From Pavlovales sp. CCMP2436 (Eukaryota > Haptophyta > Pavlovophyceae > Pavlovales): 11,272 nucleotides of DNA. The stretch is taken from NCBI GenBank assembly GCA_026770615.1, contig MU631411.1:190265-201536 (forward strand), read 5' to 3'. This document shows positions 1 to 5,434 of this stretch, piece by piece. The translations under genes and the position numbers were made by a program. The notes beneath the pieces are model-generated. The model worked only from the letters and a program-made list of their open reading frames with translations. It searched no databases and was not told the origin of the DNA. Positions within the stretch are counted from its first letter, which is position 1. Every line of letters begins with the position of its first letter.

Positions 1-475
1 CGCCCAAGCCAGCGCAGCCGACTAAGGCACGCAGCAGGCAATGAACGACGCAGCGCTCAGACCAGCAAAACATTCAGAACAGTCAGACGCCAGCTTGAAT
101 CCCTATTAGTAATATATGGCGGCTCAGCATGATTCAACAGGTGTTGTTCACTCACTGACTTGGTCGACGTCAGACGTTAAAATTCCAGAATTGCCTTACA
201 AGTTACGAACTAGGGGGGAGGGGACGGGTTCTAAACGACGCGCGTATAAAAGCACCTAACTAGTTAAGTTAGAGAATTGACAAACTCAATTGAACTTGAG
301 ACGAACCAGCACATAATAATATTAATTACATCAAAAAAAATGTATAGAATAAATTTTAGTATCTAGCTATGATCAGTTCAAGGCGGAGATCACCATTGAA
401 GTGGACATTCATCAGGCAGTCAGGTCTTAAACATTGTCGGGCAACCTCAAGCTCAGTGTCGATCATATCACGCTA
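1..475. other. Non-coding flank, no gene seen
   Basis: I see no credible coding region here. The part from about 250 to 370 is AT-rich, unlike the GC-rich gene to its right, and fits the 3' flank of the START-like gene, which ends at 476 on the minus strand. A G-rich run lies near 212-227. I could not identify a canonical AATAAA on the minus strand. Confidence 0.6.
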
Positions 476-1429
476 TCAACCACACCCCAATCGGGAGCGC
501 TCGCGGATCCGAGCGTAGAGCTCGGCTTTAGGTCCGCGCAAAATGCGCTCACTCAACAGCTCGCCCGGGCGCGTGGCGCTACTTAACATTGCGACAGCCG
601 CACGGTGAATCCACGGGGTGGCGACGTAGAGGACGATCTCGAGCATCCAGGAGGCGACGATGCTCGCAGGCAGGTGGCAGATCAGCTCCATCTCAGTCGA
701 AGCTCCGTCCGGCGCGCACGGGCGGTATCTCATGAGCCCATGGGTCGGCACCTCGAGCAGACCCTGGAGCTCGGGCGGGACGGGGGGCGCCGGGGGCGCG
801 GGCGAGGAAAAGGTGACGAGAAAGCCCCTAGTGTCCTCGTCATTCATCAGGTCGTCGAGTGTGGCGTTGATAACCACCCTGACGTTTGGTAGCGGGTACG
901 GCGACCAGAACTTTCCAGCAGCCCGCAGAGATGTATCGCTGTACTCCTCGCAGATGCAGGCGAAGGGCACATAGTGATTCCAGCTTGGGACCAGATCGAT
1001 TTCGCGCGCGGTTGCGATCAACACATCGGCGCCGTAGTCGAACTTCATGCAAATTTTGATCGAGTGCATGTGCTCGCCGCAGTGGTGGAACACTTGAAGT
1101 CCACCTCCCGCCGCGGACGACGAGACGGAGCGCCAGGTAGCGCCGGGGACTGCCCCCGCGGATGGATTGTCGAAGAAGCGCAGCGCGTGCTCGATCGCCA
1201 GCTGGCGCTTTTCGTCGTCCGTGGCATTCAGCAGCTCCGCGGTTGTGTCGCCCAGCGCAAATCCCACCGTCTCTGCGTCGGCCCTGGCTGACGGCGACTT
1301 GCCGCGTGCAGCGCTGTCGGCAAGCAGGCGCGTGAAGGTGGCGAGCAGCGCGGCCACCGCGAGCGCGGCCAGCACGGACGCGAGCTCGAGCCACGGGAGC
1401 TCGAGGTGGACGGGCATCTGACGGCCCAT
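476..1429 (-). CDS. START-like lipid-binding protein with N-terminal membrane anchor
   Basis: The gene encodes 317 residues and has no visible intron. Residues about 16-36 are a hydrophobic Ala/Leu/Val stretch that could anchor the protein in a membrane. Residues about 70-285 look like a START-type lipid-transfer fold: a helical start (DDEKRQLAIEHALRFF), a W-x-S-V strand near 99-102, the segment REIDLVPSWNHY at 142-153, which resembles a motif I recall in START proteins of plants and protists, and a long C-terminal hydrophobic helix at about 252-284 of the kind that closes the START pocket. A Pro-rich loop (residues 209-219) interrupts the fold. START domains bind sterols, phospholipids or ceramides; which ligand applies here cannot be told. 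The first ATG at 1429 was chosen because it precedes the anchor; the Met at residue 5 is the alternative. The fold is recognised by pattern only. Confidence 0.7.
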   Translation of the reverse strand: MGRQMPVHLELPWLELASVLAALAVAALLATFTRLLADSAARGKSPSARADAETVGFALGDTTAELLNATDDEKRQLAIEHALRFFDNPSAGAVPGATWRSVSSSAAGGGLQVFHHCGEHMHSIKICMKFDYGADVLIATAREIDLVPSWNHYVPFACICEEYSDTSLRAAGKFWSPYPLPNVRVVINATLDDLMNDEDTRGFLVTFSSPAPPAPPVPPELQGLLEVPTHGLMRYRPCAPDGASTEMELICHLPASIVASWMLEIVLYVATPWIHRAAVAMLSSATRPGELLSERILRGPKAELYARIRERSRLGCG

Positions 1430-1838
1430 GGGAGGGTTGTGGTCTCTCGGCGGCCAACGGTGGTCTTTGCCTGCGGTGGTCTCCTCGGCTTTAGGATTCG
1501 GCTCGGGCGCGGGCTTGGCTCGGGCTCGGGCTCAGCGCGGCGAAGCGGCGCGCTCGGCGTGCGGCGGGGCGCCGGTGAGGAAGTGAGGTAAAACGGGTCC
1601 GGGGTCTCGCACCGAATAAATATAGCACGATTTTCCGTGTGTCAAACGTCGAGCAGAGGAAACCAGGTTCAGTGTTTAATTTTTTTGCGTTATCGAGCAC
1701 ACTTTCTGACTCGCGTGAAAGAACTCCTACGGGTCGCTCCAACGGATGAGACAAGCGGTCTCTGGCCGACAGTCGACTTCATGCTATATGTTGTGATATT
1801 ATCAGCTATACATGCACACATCGCCAGGCAGAATCCCC
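1430..1838 (-). promoter_or_regulatory. Intergenic region, likely START-gene promoter
   Basis: This 409-bp gap lies between the end of the upstream minus-strand gene (1839) and the START-like gene (ATG at 1429). An AT-rich TATA-like patch at 1615-1624 lies about 190 bases upstream of the ATG and is a candidate core promoter element. A GC-rich stretch of GGCTCG-type short repeats at about 1496-1545 would fall in the 5' untranslated region. No convincing coding region is seen. Confidence 0.35.
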
Positions 1839-2782
1839 CTACACATGATATACGTGATCTGCTGATTGCTCTTCAGCGTCGGTCTTGTTGCGCGCCGATG
1901 CGGCCGCGTGGCTCTCGTTGTGAGACTTGTACCGCGCTCTGTTGCGCGTGCGCCAGGTCGCAAAGGCGTCGCCAGCGCTGGCCGTCGGCGGTTCCTCCCA
2001 CTCGGCGCCGGTTTCCGCGCACGCCTGTCGCAGCTCATCCACGATGTCGATGCGCGCTTGCGCCCGCGCGAGCCTCCCGATGCGTACTCGCCCGTCGGCG
2101 CGGCCTCGTAGGCCACGGCCCACTGAGCGCACCGCACCTGCAACGCAACGTCGGTCTCGTTGCGCGCCAATGCGGCCGCGTGGCTCTCTTTGCGAGACTT
2201 GTACCGCGATGTGTTGCGCGTGCGCCAGCTGGCAAAGGCGTCGCCGGCGCTGGCCGTCGGCGGCTCCTCCCACTCGGCGCCGGTCTCCGCGCATGCCTGT
2301 CGCAGCTCAACCACGATGTCGATGCGCGCTTGCGCTCGCTTGCGGTCGGGGGCCATGGGCGAGACGGCCGGGATTGGCGGGTTGCGGGTGGACTTGCGCA
2401 ACTGGCATTCGACACCGCACTTGCTCGCACGACAGCCACGCGCTCGATGTGGGTAGACACACGACGGGAAGGCGAGCACAAGCTGAAGCAGCATGCGACG
2501 TGTCAGACACGCTTGAGCGCCCGCTTGAAGATGAGCCGCTTGAATGAATGCGGCGTGAATGTCGGCGTTGTAGGCGGCGGGCTGGGCGGCGGGCTCGGCG
2601 GTGGGCTGGGCGGTGAGCTCGGCGGCGGGCTGGGCGGCAGGCTGGGCGGCGTGCTGGGTGGCGTGCTGGGCGGCGTGCTGGGCGGTGGGCTCGGCGGCGG
2701 CGCTCGCTCGACGGCGGGTTGCGGCGCTGGGACGAGCGGAGAAGCCGAAAGAGACTGCGGCGCGAAAAGCGGCGATGTTGGT
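1839..2782 (-). CDS. Hypothetical protein with internal duplication; 5' end unclear, frame breaks once
   Basis: I do not recognise this gene. On the minus strand a frame is open from just below a TAA at 2783-2785 down past 2124. It first encodes an Ala/Gln/Pro/His tetrapeptide repeat, then a Cys-containing segment, then a helical, Trp-containing unit (RIDIVVELRQACAETGAEW ... AFASWRTRN). A second copy of that unit follows in another frame and ends at a TAG at 1839-1841. The two frames join if a 50-nt GT-AG segment (2074-2123) is an intron; otherwise there is a one-base frameshift. No ATG occurs before 2494, where MLLQLVLAF could be a start. A possible 3' splice site (CAG, 2755-2757) suggests instead that a first exon lay upstream, where a retroelement now sits. 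It may therefore be a beheaded pseudogene. Plus-strand open frames across it look like shadows. Confidence 0.4.
1879..2066. repeat. Direct repeat, copy 2 of the 188-bp unit
   Basis: This segment is close to 90% identical by eye to 2151-2338, with a constant offset of 272 bases. Read on the minus strand it encodes IDIVDELRQACAETGAEW and AFATWRTRN. The offset is not a multiple of three, so the two copies are out of frame unless something between them is spliced or shifted. Confidence 0.85.
2151..2338. repeat. Direct repeat, copy 1 of the 188-bp unit
   Basis: This is the partner of 1879-2066. The 84 bases between the copies are not repeated. Differences are scattered and largely conservative at the protein level (for example VVEL versus VDEL), which suggests that both copies were under coding constraint for some time after duplication. 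Confidence 0.85.
2573..2704. repeat. 12-bp GC-rich minisatellite
   Basis: About eleven tandem units of 12 bases, of the form GGCGGGCTGGGC with GTG, GAG and CAG variants. On the minus strand each unit is four codons and gives AQPA, AQHA, AEPT and similar tetrapeptides, in frame with the open region downstream of it. The plus-strand reading (Gly/Leu/Val) looks like the non-coding shadow. Confidence 0.8.
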
Positions 2783-2788
2783 TTAAAC

Positions 2789-2886
2789 GTGATTAAATGT
2801 GATTAAGCCAGCAGGTTGTTGTAACTATTGTACTGGGTGTCAGTTGACCTTTCTTTAAATATTGTCAGTTGACATTGTCAGTCGAT
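2789..2886. repeat. Short degenerate repeats next to the retroelement 3' end
   Basis: The motif GTGATTAA occurs twice at about 2789-2806. TGTCAGTTGAC occurs at 2838-2848 and 2863-2873, with a variant at 2876-2886. The stretch is AT-rich and lies just beyond the presumed 3' end of the minus-strand retroelement, where short tandem repeats can arise through slippage during target-primed reverse transcription. That origin is inference. Confidence 0.5.
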
Positions 2887-2890
2887 GTGG

Positions 2891-2942
2891 GATACAATTA
2901 TTGGTATAATTTTAGAATGACGTGTCCATGACAGCTCGCTTA
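2891..2942 (-). repeat. Conserved retroelement 3' terminus, outer copy
   Basis: On the plus strand this begins GATACAATTATTGGT, then an A/T-rich spacer, AATGACGTG, and CAGCTCGCTTA. It matches 3089-3142. Read on the minus strand it is a 3' end finishing in GTATCC. Conserved 3' termini are typical of non-LTR elements, whose reverse transcriptase recognises the end of its own RNA. Confidence 0.65.
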
Positions 2943-3084
2943 GAGACACGATCTTTTCAGTCCGAAGTCTCAATCGCCTCCCCGGCGCTCAACCAAACTC
3001 CGGGGCCAAACCGACTTTTCCAAAGAGTGCCCACCTAAAGGAGCCAAAGGTGGGGTAGCGGCTGGACCCTTCAGAGTCGGGTTT
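2921..3084. other. Highly structured segment, candidate folded RNA
   Basis: Visible stems: CGTGTC 2921-2926 with GACACG 2945-2950; CCCCGG 2980-2985 with CCGGGG 3000-3005; AAACCGACT 3008-3016 with AGTCGG plus a bulged G plus TTT 3075-3084; and, enclosed by the last, CCCACCT 3030-3036 with AGGTGGG 3048-3054. The arrangement suggests a multibranched RNA. It lies between the two conserved 3' termini, so the likeliest identity is the 3' untranslated region of a related retroelement or SINE. No tRNA box pattern or hammerhead core was found. Confidence 0.45.
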
Positions 3085-3088
3085 CCAG

Positions 3089-3142
3089 GATACAATTATT
3101 GGTGTAAAATAAAATGACGTGCGCTAATGCGCAGCTCGCCTA
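3089..3142 (-). repeat. Conserved retroelement 3' terminus, inner copy
   Basis: This is the second copy, 198 bases from the first, with the same start and the same AATGACGTG and CAGCTCGCCTA blocks. It includes a TGCGC/GCGCA hairpin at 3120-3133. It lies directly downstream (minus strand) of the stop codon at 3239, so it is the natural 3' end of the decayed ORF; the outer copy may be from an older related element. Confidence 0.65.
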
Positions 3143-3290
3143 ACCGCCGGGGGCGGTAATCTCCAACCCCTGGTCTAGTCCCAGGCGGCGGGATGACTCA
3201 ATAATCCTCCACTTATCTTAAAAAAGCTCTCTCCTCATCTAAGGTGGTTGCGGTTGTTGGCCTGGGATAAGTGGTTTGGTTCCTCTGTAG

Positions 3291-3461
3291 TACAAGGGAT
3301 CGCGGGCAATAAGAACGGCGCTTTTTGAGGCTGAGGCTGAGTTTAATAGCAAATTACATACAAACAATGCTTAAACTTGCTTAAATTACATACAACCAAT
3401 GCAAAAAAAAGAGGCTCAGTTTCTGAACACGACGGTTTCTTATTGCCCGCGATCCCCTGTA
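3291..3461. mobile_element. MITE copy 1 (171 bp, TA target)
   Basis: The ends are inverted repeats of about 25 bases, TACARGGGATCGCGGGCAAT continuing AAGAA, counting the flanking TA. The left end has one mismatch (TACAAGGG against CCCCTGTA). The interior is AT-rich with TTACATACAA and TGCTTAAA repeats and no coding capacity. TA at both edges suggests a Tc1/mariner-type non-autonomous element. It interrupts the retroelement frame at a TAC codon. About 94% identical to the copy at 4351-4518. Confidence 0.88.
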
Positions 3462-4350
3462 CGAGCCGATGTTGCTGTGTATCACGCGAATGGGCGTGGG
3501 TCCGAGGTCTGTTTGTCTGGGTGTGTTTATCAGTGTGACTAGTGAATGTTGCCGGAGCCTGCATGCTCCTGGTCTTGGTGCTGCTGGTGGCGCCCATTGA
3601 ACGCTTAAACGTTGATTTGGTAGTGGATGAGCTGGGTGAGGTAGGTTGGGGTCTGGGCCTGCCATATGAATATATAAGGTTGAGGTCACGTCTATTCCCA
3701 CTTGCTTGTGAGTGGCTATTGCTATGTCGATCCGTAGGATGGTTGCTATGCTGTAGAACATGTTGTTGTGTATCCAACCGTTTTCCTTTGCCTGGTATGC
3801 CATCGACCACATGGGAGCGGTGCTGTTGCCACAGGGATCTGTTGGGTCTTCGTCGGGCCGTCTGAGGTCCAAGTGGTTCTGGACGTTTTCGGGTAGCGCC
3901 CGGGCGTGGGCTATGGCTCGTTCGCGGAGGTTCGCTGCTGCTTGTTTGTGACTTGCACCGTTGCTGTCGATTCCCATGGCTGCGTATAGGAAATAGTTTC
4001 CGTCGCCCACAACGTCCATGCCCATGAGGTTTACGGTAGCATAGAGTTTTTCGATTGCCCAGGCTCTCGCTGGTGTCCATTGGATGATTATCTTGGGTTT
4101 CCCATGGCGGCCCTTTTGAGCGCGTGAGCGTTTCGAGGGGTTGTTAATGGTTAGTGTGTTGCTTCCGTCTCTATCTTCTGTTGGAGTGTTGTTGACGGTT
4201 AGTGTGCTGCTTCTGGCTTCATTTCCTGTTGGAAACTTGGGTATGTCTGTACCCTTTTTCGTGCGAGGTCGTTTGGGGGCTTTTGGAGGGTTGGAGATCC
4301 GCCCCTGGGTAGCCCGTCTGGCTTCCTTTTGCTTTTGTTGGGTGTCTGTG

Positions 4351-4518
4351 TACAGGGGATCGCGGGCAATAAGAACGGCGCTTTTTGAGGCTGAGGCTGA
4401 GTTTCTTAGCAATTTACATACAAATAATGCTTAAATTTGCTTAAATTACATACAGACAAAGCAAAAAGAGGCTCAGTTTCTTAACACGACGGTTTCTTAT
4501 TGCCCGCGATCCCCTGTA
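4351..4518. mobile_element. MITE copy 2 (168 bp, TA target)
   Basis: It has perfect 25-base terminal inverted repeats counting the TA, with the same orientation and interior as copy 1. Differences from copy 1 are roughly ten substitutions and one three-base A-run deletion. It splits the retroelement frame between the zinc-motif part and the OTU-like part. Taking out 166 bases, which leaves one TA, restores the frame exactly. Confidence 0.9.
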
Positions 4519-5255
4519 TTGTTGTTGGCGGCGGTTGAGGACGGCTGCGAACGCGTCGACATTGTGGGTGCTTGCCAAGTCGTTACTCTGCGGTGGCTGG
4601 GTTGGTGGTGTGGAAGGGTAGATTTCCTTGTCCTCTGGGTCATCAGGGTCGTTTATGGGCTCATCGTCCTTACTGAGCTTGGTTCTTTCGGCATTTAAAG
4701 CTTCAGTGGCTGCTAGGAGGACTCCTTGCATGGTGCCCGTCTTATACTCCCAGGTTGGGTTCAGTTTGAGGCATTCCTCGACTAGCTCCTGAGTCTGTAT
4801 CGAGACGCTCCCGGCGTGCGCGTCTGGGTGGCTGAGTGCAGAGTCGGCGATGACGCGTAATTCCGAGTTGGTGCCGAGGCCTCCGAGTTTTTGCATGATT
4901 ACGGTTCGTCGAAGGTCACGTTGGTCAGCGGTTGCTGGGCAATGCTTTATGGTATGTTCGACTGGGTCCGTATCGTCCGCTGGGTTTAGGCTTTTCATGA
5001 TGCAGAAGGGGCATTTGGTGCTGAGTTGAAGGCCACCTTCGTAGAGGGTCACGTCGAGGAGCTTTGGTTCGTCTCTTGCCCGTTCTGTGTTGATTCGTGG
5101 TGCCTGTCATGTATCGGACGTATGTGCGTTGAGTAGTCTCTGAGTTTTTCCCCATGGGTGGTCTTAAGGAGGCTGTTGACTTCTTTATCCAGAGGTCGGT
5201 TCGGTCCCTTTTTAGGCGGATGGCATATTGGGGTAGCGCCTTCAGAGTCGGGTTT

Positions 5256-5434
5256 CGTTTATGTGCTATCTACGGTGCAGGCCCGGGGAGCCGGTCTAAT
5301 CCGTCGGAGAGGGGATTGGCGACGGGCGTACCTCGAGCGCCACAGATCGCAGCTCGCCAGCGGCGCTGCCCGGGCCACGAGAGACGCACGTACACGCACA
5401 CGCACAAACACACGCACACGCACACACGAGCGCC
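5256..5434 (+). promoter_or_regulatory. Upstream region of the 5435 gene, with CA-rich repeat
   Basis: This is the only spacer between the retroelement remnant and the start codon at 5435. Positions about 5385-5430 form an imperfect (CA/CG)n tract on the plus strand that ends a few bases before the ATG, so it lies in the 5' untranslated region or at the core promoter. No TATA box is evident. Confidence 0.4.

Larger units (their letters stand above)
3239..5106 (-). pseudogene. Retroelement ORF: CCHC zinc motif then degenerate OTU-like domain
   Basis: A TGA at 5107-5109 bounds the frame upstream. Next comes C-P-F-C, 15 residues, H, four residues, C, followed by a basic stretch: the C-x2-C ... 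H-x4-C motif of non-LTR polyprotein tails. An acidic, Pro-rich linker leads to the second MITE. Past it lie a basic linker and GDGNYFLYA (the Tyr codon is 3993-3995), which matches the OTU protease motif GDGNC except that the nucleophile Cys is Tyr. A helical segment and IATILRIDIAI follow, as in OTU domains. After the first MITE, 16 more codons (TAC to CCT) lead to a TAG at 3239-3241. Both MITE junctions join in frame if each MITE is removed with one TA. A working OTU enzyme would cleave ubiquitin-like conjugates; this one should be inactive. Confidence 0.65.
2891..5255 (-). mobile_element. Decayed non-LTR (LINE-type) retroelement, 3' part only
   Basis: On the minus strand the order is: broken coding sequence (5255 to about 5107), a long frame with a CCHC zinc motif typical of non-LTR reverse-transcriptase tails, an OTU-like domain, a stop at 3239-3241, and a structured 3' untranslated region ending near GTATCC at 3089 or 2891. 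Reverse transcriptase and endonuclease domains are missing, so the copy is 5' truncated, as is common for LINEs. A cysteine protease domain within a non-LTR element has been described for the Dualen/RandI group of green algae; membership here is only a suggestion. Two MITEs are inserted in it. Exact ends are uncertain because the sequences at both ends share a motif. Confidence 0.7.

Noticed and set aside
1637..2806. A 389-residue plus-strand open frame
   Set aside because: It runs antisense to the duplicated minus-strand unit; its peptide is Arg/Cys-rich, then a Gly/Leu/Val repeat from the minisatellite, with no sensible domain. GC-rich DNA keeps such shadows open.
3120..3190. A possible tRNA or tRNA-derived SINE head
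   Set aside because: A five-pair stem with a seven-base loop at 3169-3185 resembles a T arm, but the loop is not TTCRANY, the next hairpin has a three-base loop, and no acceptor stem pairs.
2891..3240. A self-cleaving ribozyme in the retroelement 3' region
   Set aside because: I looked for the hammerhead core CTGATGA with GAAA on both strands and did not find it. The stems alone do not define a known ribozyme.
3343..4080. A 245-residue minus-strand frame overlapping the OTU-like frame
   Set aside because: The overlapping frame has the GDGN motif and joins correctly at both MITE junctions; this one is Ser/Arg/His/Gln-rich and looks like a shadow.
3291..4518. The paired similar repeats as LTRs of a retrotransposon or a CRISPR-like array
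   Set aside because: Each copy has its own terminal inverted repeats and TA flanks and interrupts a coding frame, so they are separate MITE insertions. Only two copies exist, with about 900 bases between.
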